From assembly GCF_902686445.1 (NCBI RefSeq), contig NW_025920104.1, positions 6,634,001 to 6,698,000 on the forward strand: a stretch of DNA of 64,000 nucleotides, read 5' to 3'. Below, piece after piece: positions 38,445-50,484 of the stretch; position 1 is the stretch's first letter, and each line of letters starts with the position of its first letter. The position numbers were made by a program, and so were the translations under genes. This stretch comes from Sciurus carolinensis. Lineage: Eukaryota; Chordata; Mammalia; Rodentia; Sciuridae. The notes beneath the pieces are model-generated. The model had not been told where the DNA came from, ran no database searches, and was given only the letters and a program-made list of their open reading frames with translations.

Positions 38445-38775
38445 AGTGAGGACCTCTCTTCAGGTGAGCACACAAGGGAAGGTGATCTAATGTAACCCTC
38501 ACAGTACTTGGCAGTAGCAAGTGATGATTGGGTTCCAGAATAACTTCCCATTTTCAAGAATCATGAACAGGCACTAGGCCTGGAGGTTTGGAACTGAACA
38601 CAGACCTGCTGACTGGTCCTGTGCTGTGGAACCAGGGTTGCCTTGCTTCTGCTCCAGAGCTGTAACATTCCTTGTGCTGACAGCTGTCCACATGGTGTTC
38701 AGATGGGACTTGGTTAAAATCAAATGATATTTAAAATCCAGGGTCTTTCCAGGGACAACAGCATGTGTCTCACTT
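38445..38775. other. Intron 3 stretch
   Basis: Non-coding; nothing recognised. Confidence 0.45.
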
Positions 38776-39000
38776 CTCAAAGGCTTAGGAGACTGAAGTA
38801 GGAGGATGGCAAGTTTGAAGTCAGTCTCCGTAACTTATCAAGGCCTTAAGCAATGTAGTGAGACAGTGTCTCAAAATAAAGCATAAACAGAGGGTTGGGA
38901 AGTGCAGCTCTGTGATTATGCATCACTGGGGGAAATCCATGGTACTAACAAATAAAGTACCATTACATAAAATGACATAATATATCACAAAATAAAATAA
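38776..39000 (+). mobile_element. B1/ID composite SINE
   Basis: A B1-like half (gaggatggcaagtttgaag ... gagacagtgtctcaaaataa) is followed by a decayed ID half and an AT-rich tail. Confidence 0.72.
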
Positions 39001-39254
39001 AATCCAGAGCCTCAGCCACACTTGAAGCACTCAGTTCCACATGAGGCTTGTCCCATCTTTATAGACCCTCTGGGGCAGGGACTCAGCATGGAGCAGGCAT
39101 TTGCTTTCCAGTCCCACCTACCCCTCACAGGACTGTGTCTGTACATTGACTTCTATTCCTATTGTTTGGGCAATCAATAGCATGGAGTTGCTGGTTCTGC
39201 TTTGTTCCCAGGGCCAGAAGATCACATGTCAGGCTCCTTATTAGTTAAGATAGA

Positions 39255-39360
39255 AATAACAGGGGCTCACTTTTGCCAAGGCTGGCCTGGACTCTGCAGT
39301 CCTCTGTCTCAGCCTCTTGAGAAAGTGGATTACAAACACATACCACTGAGTCTGGTTCAG
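39255..39360 (-). mobile_element. B1-like SINE fragment, antisense
   Basis: Reads ggggctcacttttgccaagg ... tctcagcctcttgag ... attacaaacacataccac, an inverted diverged B1. Confidence 0.6.
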
Positions 39361-39503
39361 ACTCTATCTCTCAAGGCTGCCTGATTCCCTGGAAAAGCTA
39401 GGCACTTTCCTTATGATGGTGCACACATCATCCTCTATCACTCACAGGAACAGGAACATCCAGGAACAGAGGGTCAGAAAGTCAGGGCCCCCAGACTAGG
39501 CAG

Positions 39504-40021
39504 TGTTATGGGGTGCAACTTAAGAACAGACCGATCACCACTGAGAAGTCCAAATTTGAGAGTCTTTATTAAGCTGGCCAGCTGACTTTCTCACACAATG
39601 CCCCAAAAAATGGCTATTGGGAGAACAGCCCTGACCACAGGGTTGTAGGGGTTTTTATACCAAAAATCACATCAATCGTAAGTGTCTTTGCTATGATTCA
39701 AAATTACAAATTAACATCATGAGATCTTCGACAGAGGGGGAAGTGGGTCAAACTGACCCTTACCTAGGTACAAACTAAAAAATGGTTGCTAACATCCACA
39801 CAATTACCATTTGCATGGTACATTGGTTACTACATAGGAGTTGCCATTGTATATTATTAAACATGTCACACTAAGTAACTGATTATGGGCACAGAGGCGG
39901 GGTGTTCCCATGGGAGTAACTTATTTTTTGCATAACATGGAGTCTCAGAGCAAAATGGAGTCTGTTTAGTCATTTCCCTTACAGTCTGACCTAAAACATT
40001 CTCATGGAGCCAGATCTGTCA
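39504..40021 (-). mobile_element. Solo LTR, second copy of the 10.1-kb family, inverted
   Basis: The reverse complement of this 518-bp segment aligns end to end with 10077-10599. It starts TGACAGATCTGGCTCCATGA and ends ...ccccataaca. Shared internal blocks include gactccatttt, ctcccatgggaacacc, cttagtgtgacatg and ctgttctcccaatag. This copy keeps a TATAAAA box (minus strand, about 39656) and AATAAA (about 39570). It lies in intron 3 of the GAB-like locus. No internal retroviral sequence adjoins it. Confidence 0.87.
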
Positions 40022-40024
40022 GTC

Positions 40025-42590
40025 CATCACAGCAGCTGCAGGACTGAAGGCAAATCCCTGGGAGTCAGTAGGTCTTATGGTCAGTCACAGTGGGGTCCAG
40101 ATTCAGGTTCTGCCACTGCCTGCCATATTGTTCACTTTGTTAACTCCTTGACCTCCTGTCTACTCATTTCCAGAATGGAAACAGCTAATGCAAGGTTTGC
40201 CATGAGTATCAATAGGTCAGGACAGATCAGTCCTGTTTCCTGCTATTCTCTTCAAGCTGTATCCCCTCCCACTAGAGAATTTCAGGTTTTAAAATCACAT
40301 TTCTCTACAAGGTACTCAACATTTATGCCTCAAAACTAATGTGCACATGATGCTCCTGAGGCTTTTGTGGGGTGCTTCTTCTGACAGAAGCAGCCGGGGA
40401 CCCTGAGATCCCACCTTCCCTAGGAGCTGCAGATACCACTCTTCAGCTTGTTGCAGATCACACCTGGCATAGAAGGCCCAATACATTGTTGGCACTGCAC
40501 CACCTCACTCATTGGACTCTGCTCATGAGTTACAGGAATCATAGAACGGATGAGCCAGTGACCCTGCAGGACTCACTAGTTTGATTCCTCTATAAATTTC
40601 TTCATCTTCCCAGCTGGAATTCACCTCCTCTCTGGATTACCCCAGCTAGGATTGAGAAGTTATGGATCAAAACTAAGGTTTTGTGCTTGCTATGCAAGCA
40701 CTCTACTGCTGAATAACACCCAAGCCCTTTTTTGTTTTAGTAGGAGAGGAGGTCTCACTAAGTTGCTGAAGCTGGCCTTGAACGTGAGATCCTCCTCCCC
40801 AATCCCTTTCAGTAATTGAAGATAATGTTGTGGCCATCACTCTAACTTTTTTCTATGATCTCTCAGAGAAATATAAACTTTCTGCCTGATATTATGGGTT
40901 TTAAGTTAATATTACTGCTCTGGGAAGATAGGACCCAGGACACATGATAGATTAATGACAGACAGGTGGACAGACCATGCCTACAGAGAGTGTAGCAGAG
41001 TACACTGTAGGGAGCTACCTACAGCTGGGAAAGCATTGTAGGTCCATGTTCTCAGTCTTACAGCATTGACAGATACACCAGTGAGCTAGGAGATAAAAAG
41101 GTAGTCTGCAAGGCTGTAAAATTAAGAAAATATGGGTGATTGGGAAGGTATCTTGGCTTTCAAAACTACATATTCAGTGGAGACACAAGGAAGGCAGAGT
41201 GAGAAAAGGCAAGATGATGGAAACTAGACTATCTGAGGCAGGGCAGCAGTTCATCCTGCTCCAGAACTCAGTGAGGAAACTTCCCTGATGGCAGGGGCAG
41301 ATTCCATATGTTGAGGAACAGGCACATGTGCAGGACAGTCATTAAATGCAGTCACCTCTACTTCATAAGTAAAACATCACATCCTGAGGAACAGACTTTG
41401 GGTGATGAACTGTGCATCTTGGGGAGGCCCATGAAGAGTGCAGGGTGACCACAACCCTCCTGTGTGTGTAGGAACAGTAGGAGGCTGGGCTCTGCCTGTC
41501 CCACAGATACTCCTGTTGTGCTACCCTGGGGTCTGTGCCCTGGTGCTGCCTCCTTTACACTCATGCATGAGCATGCAGTCTTGTTCTTGATGTGGTTGTT
41601 TTTTCTCTGATTTAGATGAGAGCTGGAGAGCCCCCAGGTTCAGTAAGCAAACCACAAAGTAAAGTCTTTGACACAGATTAACTGCTAGACACAGGGGAAA
41701 CATGAACAGGACACTTTCTTGTAGAAAAAAAAAAAACTGTCCATTCTCCAAAGCATTTTGAAAATCCAGAGTCCACACACCATGCCAGCCACCACATTCA
41801 GGAGACAATCCAGACTTTCTCAACATACAGAGAAACAGTCTTAAGGAAGGAACAGAGGCCAACCTGAACACAATCCACACTCTGGATTTATCAGATACTG
41901 ATTCTAAAGCCTTGTATAACTACACTGAACATCAGAAAGGAAAACACTCATGAAATTATTTCAGAGGTGGAGAAACCCTCTGAAATCTGTTTGTGAAGAC
42001 CCTTCATAAATGTGAAAAAAAGACATTCTCTTGAAAAAGACGAGGAGAGTTTCCAGGCATATTCCCTGAGAGCATGTCCAGGGTGTTCTTCAGGCAGAAA
42101 CAGGGGACCAGAAGGAATGGTTGACACCAGAAGTGTGCATGTCACTAGACTGAAAGTGCCTGGCTCCCCCAGGTCAAGCAACAGATATGCCCTATTGTTC
42201 TGCATATAGGAAACCTGTAAAAATGAGCAACATACACACCATTTATGGTCACTTTGAAATAAATGCTGCAGTCTTAGGATTACTTTTGATAAAAGTAATA
42301 GGTGAATTGGAGCATTTGAAAATATCCATGTATATTTTCATCTATCTAGAAAGTATATATAAAAGGTGTCTACTTCTAGAGTCTGACTGTAATGCACCTG
42401 TATCAATTTCATTGAAATATTCACAAGATTGAAAATCCATGTTGTACTGGATTAAAACATGTATGAAAAGAAAAAGTTAAAAATTTTCTAGTGAGTCTTC
42501 CCCTGGTTTCCTTTCTCCTTGACTGCTTCACCTTCTCCTGCCAGTGAAGGCCTCTGTGACATATTGCCCATTTATGTCAGGTATCTTTAT
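40025..42590. other. Intron 3 stretch with one inverted SINE
   Basis: Non-coding. An antisense ID/B1-like SINE lies at about 40655-40810 (cactctactgctgaataacac then ggaggtctcactaagttgctg). Nothing else recognised. Confidence 0.5.
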
Positions 42591-42594
42591 GTCA

Positions 42595-42935
42595 CCTTCA
42601 TTGCTTTAGTACTAGGGATTGGTTGCAAGGGTGCTCTAACACTGAGCTACACCCCAACTCTTCTTGTTTTAGTGATTATTATTTGTTCTTATGAGAATAG
42701 AGTGCATTTTAACATACTATACATATGTGGAGTAGACGTCTCATTTTTGTGGTTGTACATGATGTAGAATTACATTGGTCATGTAATCATGTATGCAAAT
42801 AGAACAGCCCTTCTTTTTAAATTTTGACATAGAGTCTCTAAGATGCAGAGCTGGCCATGAACTTGCAATCCCCCTGTCTCAGCCTCCTGAATCACTGGGA
42901 TTACAGGTATGGCCACCATGCCCAGCTTTGGGATC
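42595..42935 (-). mobile_element. Inverted ID/B1 composite SINE split by an L1 3'-end fragment
   Basis: The outer parts are an inverted ID half (gtactagggattggttgcaag ... gagctacacccca) and an inverted B1 half (cctgtctcagcctcctgaatc ... attacaggtatggccacc). Between them, about 42672-42810, is an L1 3'-end type segment (ggttgtacatgatgtagaat, cattggtcatgtaatcat) resembling 33300-33420. This is a nested insertion. Confidence 0.7.
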
Positions 42936-42939
42936 ACAA

Positions 42940-44045
42940 AGATTTTGGTGGTTTCAAATTTAAAAACCACAGTTTTCTTTCAGCATGTAAAGGTGGCACT
43001 CTATAGCCTCCTGACCCCAGTCAATTCTGATAGGCCATCAGTTTATTTTCATTCTTCTTCTTCCTTCTCCTGAATAAAAATAATAAAAAATATTCTATGA
43101 AGGACATAACATAAAGTTTACCATCATAACCACCCACATCTGTTGATCATGCCTGGGACAGTTGGAATGCAGAGGCCTAGGGAGTTCAGTGAACCCTGGG
43201 GATGGACATAAAACTCCCAACCATCAGGATCATGTTGACATAAGATGGAGCTGGCCTGCACACCTGCCTGACTTCCTTCTTGCAAGCTGCTGGCTTCTTC
43301 TTTATATGAGCTCCTGAGGTCTGAGGCGCTTCCACAAGGCAGATGTCCCATGGGTGGGCCTGATCTTCATGGCACTCTAGTAACAGCTGTCCACTTGTTA
43401 TGCATCTGAGATCTCCTCAAATGCATCAAGACCCTGAGGCCTCCAGAAACTGAGAGTTGCTGCTGTGAATATTGACTCTTTCCTCCCCAGTACAGTTCTA
43501 TAAGAAATCCTAACATAAAGGATGAAAAATCAGACCTGGATCTTCAAACCTCAACCTCGAGTTCCCTAGAACACCAACACAGAACAGAATCCCTTGTGAA
43601 GCATAAGATGTCATGCTGGGGAGCCAGGTGTATCTTATCAATAGAGACCTAGTGGTACTGTCCAGGAGAGGTCACTGGAGAAAAACCTGACACAGACCTG
43701 CCTGTTGGTTCCTCTTTACCACGTGACTGACTTTAAAAAATAATGATGAATACCTTTTCTATCCTGAATACTGTTCCAAAATGGGAAACTTGCTATAGAT
43801 TTTTCCATTTTACATAGTTATTTTCTGCTCTGAATGCCTCTTTATAGGGTGTAACATATGGTAGAAAATAGATCTGTGACTTGGTTCAGATGTCTCCTTC
43901 TAGCATATAGAACTCTAGCCCATGAGCTGACTCCTGTGAACACTTAGAGATGGCAGGGCTTGCTGGCTTCTCTCTGACACCACCCAGGCTGCTGTCAAGT
44001 TCACCATATTTGCTTTCCAAAGTGTTTCCTCTTGGGGCATTGGAA
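42940..44045. other. Intron 3 stretch
   Basis: Non-coding; nothing recognised beyond AT-rich patches. Confidence 0.45.
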
Positions 44046-44047
44046 TG

Positions 44048-44430
44048 AGAGCAAGCAGACAGTGTGAGGGTGCAGGAAAGTCTGACCCCACTGAGCAAGC
44101 AGGCATGCTTGCATAGGGCAACCTGCAGGGGTGCAGGGAAGTCTGACTAACATAGAGCATGCAGGTCATTTGAGGGGCATGGAGAATCCTGCTGAGATGC
44201 AGGGAAGACTAACTCACAGTGAGAAGCAGGCAGTGAGCAAGGTTGGGCAAAAAAGCTAGGGTGCATGAAGATGACACTGCTAAGCAAGTAGGCAGTGTGA
44301 GGGATGTTGGGAAAATTGGTGGGATGTAGAAAGGTGGACACACAGTGAGTAAGCAGGCAGTGTAAGAGGCATGCAGACACCTGCTGGGGTGCGGAGATGA
44401 CTGACCCAGCTGAGCAAAGGCACATGGGTT
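44048..44430 (+). repeat. Minisatellite, ~63-bp units, intron 3
   Basis: A gagcaagcaggcagtgtgag core recurs, degenerate, near 44049, 44093, 44153, 44219, 44281, 44346 and 44411. Spacing is mostly 62-66 bp, with one short unit of about 44 bp at the start. Confidence 0.78.
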
Positions 44431-44504
44431 GGTGGGGACTGAGGCAAACACTGGATGAGTATACACCTGGCAGATGCACAAGAGTCCAGTTCAGGAGAAT
44501 GTCC

Positions 44505-44645
44505 AGCATTTTTAAAAAATATTTTTAATCACAGATGGATGCAGTACCTTTATTTTATTTGTTTATTTTATGTGGTGCTGAGAATCAAACACTCTGCCTC
44601 ACATGTGCTAGGTGATCACTGTACCACTGAGCCACCACCCCAGCC
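44505..44645 (-). mobile_element. ID-type SINE, antisense
   Basis: T-rich tail, then gtggtgctgagaatcaaac ... ctcacatgtgctaggtgatc ... accactgagccaccacccc, the inverted ID element. Confidence 0.82.
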
Positions 44646-44842
44646 TATGTCCAGCATGTTTTTAATTATGGGTTTGCAGTTGCATCCCTGGTTGAGAGAA
44701 AGTAACAGCTGGGAAATGCAGGTCCCAGGTAGACTTCAGAGCTTCCAAGACTCAGCTTCTTCCACCCCAGCAGTGCATGGGGCTCTGCAACCCCAGCTTC
44801 CTTCCTGGGCTCAGTCCTGGCCTTCGCTTCTTCCTCTTTCAG

Positions 44843-45298
44843 GAGTGACAATGTCTCCCAAGCCTCTAGGAACTCAATCCTTGTGAAGAGTGACATTGCC
44901 ACCCAGAATGTTGCCCAGGGTGGTGAACCCTGTGTCCCTGGGATCCATGGTCAAGCCCAAGACCTCTGTATCCCATCCAAGTCCCACTGGCACAGCCTGA
45001 GATTTGGACATTGCAGCTGCAGCTTCCCACAGCATGTGGCCTCCAGGAGCCATACCACAGGAAGCCCCACAGGCAGGATGGATCCATACATCTTCATGGC
45101 ACCCATAAAAAAACACACTCAAACTTCTAGATCCCTACAACATCTATTATGGATAAAAACCACAGGTAGAAACACCTCAACAGAGCTGCACTTCCAAGGA
45201 CCCTGTGGTCAAGAAGAAGGATACATCAGTCTCTTTTGCTGCCACCATGCCCTGCTGCAGAGTCTACCACGCACTGGACAGCAGCCACCATCACCAAG
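44843..45298 (+). pseudogene. GAB4: GAB4-like exon 4 (frameshifted)
   Basis: The acceptor follows a pyrimidine tract ending tttcag and the donor is AAG/GTCAGT. The phase joins exon 3 exactly (split arginine codon). The first 90 codons are open: VSQASRNSILVKSDIATQN, VAQGG, GIHGQ, HTTGSPTG. They align with the GAB2 stretch SFSQGTRASFLMRSDTAVQK, LAQGN, GISGQ, HTKGSLTG. At a 7-A run (45107-45113) the matching frame shifts, and an in-frame stop follows. After it VETPQQS and KKDTSVSFAATMP still follow the family order. The tyrosine that the family has in its DVYTF segment is kept (PYIF). Confidence 0.88.
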
Positions 45299-46424
45299 GT
45301 CAGTATCAAGCCCAGTTCAGATCAGGGGAGAGGGAGGTAACACAGAGTCCTCACAGTTTGCTGGCCCTCATCACCCAGGCCCAAGAAAGACTTTCAACAC
45401 CTGTGATCACTGACATTTGGGATGCAGGCCTCCTCTGCGATCCCAGTTTGTTCTTTGAGAAGTCCCTACTCACTGAGGGAGTACCAACCTTTTGGTTAAC
45501 CACAGTACAGTATGTTACAAGCTTCACTGTGCCTCAAATCATAGCATATTATTCAGTTAAAAATCAAAATAAGAATTAAAATGAAATATACCTCAGTTCA
45601 AATTGCAGCCAAACCTAGAGGTGCTAACAGACTATTAAAAATATAAGAACATAACCATATTTTCTAAGCTACACTTGCATCTCTGTGGTTTAAGTCTGAA
45701 AGTCAATTAGAAGTCCTTCCTTCTGCTGTCACTGGTTTTCTCTGAGTGCATTCCAGCTCTGTGGGCACCTCATCTGCTTGGTGCAGGAACAGTCTGCATT
45801 GGCATTGCACCCCAGAACCTTCACGGCCTTCTTTCATGCATCCTGGTCTTTAGGAAGTTGGGCAGGACAGGGAGCTGCATCTCCCTGTCATATGATTTCC
45901 AAGGTTAGGAGACATACTCAGCATCCTCAGTGGCAGAAATGACTCAGCCACAGGGTCCTGGCATCTGCATTGGAGCTCTGTGCTCATCCCCCTGACCCGG
46001 AATGGAGACTGAGTTGTTTGAAAACATGCTCCTCCCCTCTGGAGCTCACCTCCAGTTGGGAAGATAAAACACACATATAAAAACCATTGCCCATATTTTC
46101 ATTGTGGCTTGTGGGGGCTGCACAGGCTTGAAGCTGGCATTGTCCACTGTGCTGGTCAGGTTGGGTGAGCAGGAGGGTAGGGTGAAAGGGGAGGTGAATG
46201 AGAGATGGTAGAAGTCATGATGCCACCTAGGGCAATGCCTGTGCCTAGGGGGGATTTCTAATCTTTAAGTGCAAAGGCAGATGTGTCAGAAGGAACCCTC
46301 TACTGGAGGATCAGGGTTTGTGCACTCTGGAGGACAAGTAAGACCCAGAGTGACTGTGGAGGGCAAGAGGAATGTCCAAGCAGGACCAACTTAGGCCATG
46401 TGGGTTTGACATCCTTTGTCACAG
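45299..46424. other. Intron; expected proline-rich GAB exon not found
   Basis: GAB2 has an exon here with a PRRNTLP-type segment. I could not match it on the plus strand; it is either deleted or too diverged. Confidence 0.45.
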
Positions 46425-46519
46425 CTTCCTTCCCTGAGGCCTGCAAGAACTACCTGTGGGGCACAAAGAGTACAGAACCTTCTGCTGGCTCCAGGGCCCA
46501 TGGAGACAACTTTCACCAA
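46425..46519 (+). pseudogene. GAB4: GAB4-like exon, 95 bp (serine-rich segment)
   Basis: The acceptor ends tttgtcacag and the donor is GTAAGT (46520). The two-base remainder plus 31 open codons fit the phase of the following exon. ASFPEACKNYLWG and then SAGSRAHGDNF align with the GAB2 segment ASSCETYEYPQRG and SAGRSAESMSDGV. The YEYP tyrosines are reduced to one, in NYLW. Confidence 0.72.
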
Positions 46520-47461
46520 GTAAGTGGGTTTTGAGTGGCTCTGCAGACACTTTGGACAGGTGCACAGCACCACCCCATAAACTATCAGCACATCCCCAGT
46601 GATGGCAGCTCCCTGGAAGAATATGGACTGGGCTCTTACCTCAGTTCAGGGACTAATGTCACTGCAGAGTCCCTAGTCTGGAAGAAAGGAATGTGGTGAG
46701 TTGGACTTGGGCACAGGCTCCTTGAATCAGCTGGTGGGCAGAGCAGGAAAGGCTGGGTGGTGGTCTTCCTTCCATCAGCCTCACCAACAGAGTCTCTCCT
46801 AGAACAGAAATGGTGCAGCAGGTGCTGAATCATGTACAAAAGGATGGGCACTCAAATGCAAGAGCCCAGACTGTGGGGAAGGCTCTGGGAACTGTCAAGG
46901 TGTCAGCAATCAGATTGGTGCTCTGAGGACTCTGAAATACAGCTAAGAAATATCTCAGCTGTGTGCCTAGCAGTGGGCGCAGGGCTGAGCAGGTAACTGA
47001 GGTGTTCATCTCCACTTCAGCTTGTGACCCAAGCTGAAAACTTCTGAGCTTGCATCATGGCCCTAGGCCCATGTTCCAGGCCCAGGACTGCCCATATGAT
47101 ACTTCCCCTGATCAGCTCTGATAGGGTGAACTGGCATGGTGAGACTGGAGGCACAACCAACCCATGCAGTCTGTAGTCAGAGCTGTCCCTGCCCATCAGG
47201 CCTCTGGAGTGAGTCCACCCAGGGACCAGTAGTGTTTTAAAGAAGACTTTCCCCAGATGATGGTGGATCCCAAGAAAGCTGGATGAGGACCACATACATC
47301 CTCCCTTTCCATTCAGACTTCTTCCTGCTTCGTCTCTGCAGGCTCCACAGTCACAGTGTGTCCAATACAGTGGTACCTAACTTAACTTGAATATTGATCT
47401 TCACACCCTTCCTGTTTCTTTTGGTCGGTGTTGGCTGTTTCCTACAATCTCCTATCTTTAG
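46520..47461. other. Intron
   Basis: Non-coding; nothing recognised. Confidence 0.45.
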
Positions 47462-47726
47462 GCAGAAGAAAGAGATACTAACCATGTGGATGAAGCTGGT
47501 TCTGGAGATGAATATATGCCCATGAGCACACTTCCCTCCATCCTGATGGGCATGGAGAGAGTAGGTGGGAATTCCCAGAATAGCCATAACCCCAGGAGCT
47601 CAGGGAGCCCTCACTTTGACCTTCCTAGCTGCTCACCTGCAACCCGCCCTTCACACGAAGACCTTGTCAGAGGAAGTGAGATCGAGCCTCCTGCTGTAGA
47701 CTGTAGCATCAAGCCAGGCCATAAAG
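47462..47726 (+). pseudogene. GAB4: GAB4-like exon with YMPM PI3-kinase motif (open throughout)
   Basis: The acceptor ends ctatctttag and the donor is AAAG/GTAAAT. Eighty-eight codons are open. GDEYMPM (tyrosine codon at 47513) matches the family's EDNYVPM p85-binding site. MERVGGNSQ, RGSEIEPPAVD and IKPGHK match MERAGDNSQ, RGSEIQPPPVN and LKPDRK. The second tyrosine motif of this exon (YIPM in GAB2) reads HNPR and is lost. The phase links cleanly to both neighbours. Confidence 0.92.
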
Positions 47727-48483
47727 GTAAATACACTCTTTCCCTGTCCCACATCTGGACAATATCTAGGCTCTGTTTGCTTTCTCAGGTATCAGATGGA
47801 TCCTGGACTTGGGGTTAAGTCATTGGGTAACTCATTGAAGCTCAATCTTATTTCTTATCTGTGAAAGGGGAAGTACCTCCCCCTAGGTTATGGGAGGAGA
47901 GTCCCCAGGATAGGAACTGGGCACTGCAGGTGTTCACTGCAGTCAGTTCTGGTCCCTGAATGGACCAAGAGGAAGGGATCTGAGGTCCAGGTCTACACTG
48001 CCTGAATCTGTAGGCCAAGGCCCAGTGACAGGACTGCAGGGGAGGAACAGAAGCAAGAGCACCAGCAGGCTAATGGGCTGGCTAACAGGGACTCAGTCCC
48101 AGTGCTTGGAGCTCAAGCTGCAGGGCTTGTGTAGCCACACCCTTCTACAGTGTCCTGCAAGCCTGCATAGGGTCAGTGGGGAATGGTACCAGTGACCCAA
48201 CTCCACTTCAGATGCAGACTCTTGCTGTATATTATAAAATCATAAACCTGGGTAGAAAAACCTATGACTAGACAATTTGTACCATTTTGGATGCTGGACA
48301 TGTGATTACCATAGATAAAGTAGGAAAAACATAGATTTGGGAACATGAAGAACAATGTGAAGCTGTGCCTCAGTTTCCCCATGTGAAGCTGGAGTGGCCA
48401 TGAATTTCCTCCATGAACATACTGTGTGTCTGCACTTGTGTTTTGTTGCTTGTCTGGTCACTGAGTTCTTGCTCCTGTTCCAG
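47727..48483. other. Intron
   Basis: Non-coding; nothing recognised. Confidence 0.45.
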
Positions 48484-48552
48484 CAAACCAGCAGCCCCGG
48501 GATCATGTGGCAGTGTCCTTGGCCAGCCATCTTCCCAGTCACCCAGGCCCAT
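48484..48552 (+). pseudogene. GAB4: Probable GAB4-like exon (AKPTPL segment), frameshifted
   Basis: It lies between an acceptor ending ctgttccag and a GTGAGC donor. One frame reads KPAAP ... QPSSQSP, resembling the KPTPL ... LPFKSP segment of GAB2. This frame is one base out of register with both neighbouring exons, consistent with a single-base deletion near 48488. Identity is short and position carries most of the weight. Confidence 0.55.
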
Positions 48553-48796
48553 GTGAGCACCTGTTTTGAAGGTTGGGGAGAAAGTGAGATGAATGAACTG
48601 TTTTTGACCTCAGTGTCAGGAGGGGTGGACATGAACCACTGCTGCTGTTGACTCATAGGTCTCATGAGGCTGGGTACCTTGGTTCATGAAGGGGGAGAGT
48701 TGTATTCCAGTCAGATCTTACTTTGGGGATGGCATGAAGCTCAGACCAGTTGGAGGTCAGAGCATGCACCTGAGACTCTTCCTCATCCTTCCACAG

Positions 48797-48899
48797 CATC
48801 TGCACTGAGATCTTCAGCTCCTCTCAGGACCTGTGCACCCACACACAGAGCACCACCACCCTGCACCTGGGACCCAGTGAGGGAATGCTTGTCTTTGCT
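48797..48899 (+). pseudogene. GAB4: GAB4-like exon (SSSQ/TQS segment, YVPM lost)
   Basis: The acceptor ends cttccacag and the donor is GTGAGC. It is open for 34 codons. IFSSSQDLCTHTQSTTT aligns with FNSSSSQYCRPISTQSITS of GAB2. Where GAB2 has EENYVPM this exon reads EGMLVF, so the p85 motif is gone. Confidence 0.75.
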
Positions 48900-49632
48900 G
48901 TGAGCTCCCCAGGGCCCATTCCCTGCTCCTTGTGACTCTGCTCACTTGCCTTTGCCCAGATCCCTAAGGCCTTGGGGTATAGTCTGGCTGAAAGTCCTTC
49001 CTGAGCACAGGGCCCCATCATTAGCTGTGGAGAAGGCATGTTTCCCAGGGAAGTCTCAGACTCCTGACTGTGGTGCAGGTAATAGGATCACTGCCTTCAC
49101 AGGGTGGTGCTGGAAGCAGGGAGGCACAGAGTGCAGTCCACAGTGTGTCATGAGCACAGGCAGAGCATGGGGTCCTCCCTGAAATCCTGGCTTACAGGGC
49201 ACAGCTACCCAACACCTGGTCACAGAATACAGGCTCCACCTGTGTCATTGCATGGGACTGCAGGAGAATACTAGATATATGTCCAGGGGATCCATGGAGG
49301 AGTCCAGGCTGCTCCAGTGTGACCACCCAATCTAGGCCACAGGTGGGAGTATTCAAAGAGCTGATTTAGAAATGACACAGAAACCCTACTGAGCATCGAG
49401 AATCAACCTGCTGTCTTCCTGCCTTTAAAGTAGCAGGTGAGAAGCAGACCTGGGGCCATGATTACACAGCTGTGTCACCATGGGCAGGTCACTGCACCTC
49501 TCTGAACCAGACTCTCCATGTTCTAACCAATACGAGAAGCATCACAGTCTGCTACAAAGACACACTGAGGGACTTGTGGATGGGCAGTGCTGACCACTGT
49601 GTTCACTGACTGCCTTTTCCTTCTTCTGATAG
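48900..49632. other. Intron
   Basis: Non-coding; nothing recognised. Confidence 0.45.
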
Positions 49633-49758
49633 CAGAGCCCAGGGGCAGCAAGTCCTGCACACTGTGGCACCAGCAGCCCAGTCCCTGAGAAGAGCCCTGT
49701 CAGTGTCAATTGTGTGGCCCTGGACATCCAGCTGAGTGACCCAAGTGCCAGCCACAAG
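49633..49758 (+). pseudogene. GAB4: GAB4-like exon (SHP2-site region, tyrosine replaced)
   Basis: The acceptor ends ctgatag and the donor is AAG/GTGCCT. It is open for exactly 42 codons. ASPAHCGTSSPVPEKS and then VNCVALDIQLSDPSASHK aligns with SASPVPSGTNSPAPKKS and VDYLALDFQPSSPSPHRK of GAB2. The SHP2-binding tyrosine of the family (DYLALD) is a cysteine here. Confidence 0.88.
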
Positions 49759-50484
49759 GTGCCTGGGAGATCAGGGCTTCAGGGAAGTCAGCCCTTGACC
49801 TTTCTCCCTATACACACTTCCTTAGAGACTTCACCCTGCTTTAGCTGGTATCTCCATCAAGGCACAGGGTCCTTCCATTTGCACTGCCTCTCACATGCAC
49901 ACAGAACCCCAACTATCTCAGGGTTATGGAGTCAGTGACAGTAGGAACTCAGGGCCCCTGCTTCCTTATCTGAGTTATTATCTGAGGAGCACTGACTGTG
50001 GGGCAGGCTTTGGGGCACAGCACCTAGAGAAGAGACCAGGCAGTCAGTATAGGAGTATGGAGCTCTCTATTTCAAAGTTGAGGGCTCTCCAGGGAGCACA
50101 CAGAAGGCCCTGTGGCTCACACCTCATGCCTCCTCCCTCAGGATGAGTGCTGGAGGGATGGGCTTGGGCTCATTTCCATATCCAGGGAGTACAGACAGAT
50201 CCTGCACCCTGAACCTCATCCGGATGGATAATGTAGGTAGAGATGGTGGCATGGGATTATCTAAACCATGGAAGGGCCCAGTACCTTCAGGCGGGACCTT
50301 AGGCTACTCACAGGACCTGTCATCTCGATATTGGGGACAGTGTGCTTTGAGGTCAGACTGAAGCCCATGCTCAGTAGAAGAGGGCTTCTGAGGCAGGCAG
50401 GGCAACCTCCTCTCCCCTTCATCTGGGACCACCCTGCTCATCCCATCTCTGCCTTAACTGGTGACTCAGTCACTCTCTCCTCAG
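49759..50484. other. Last intron
   Basis: Non-coding; nothing recognised. Confidence 0.45.
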
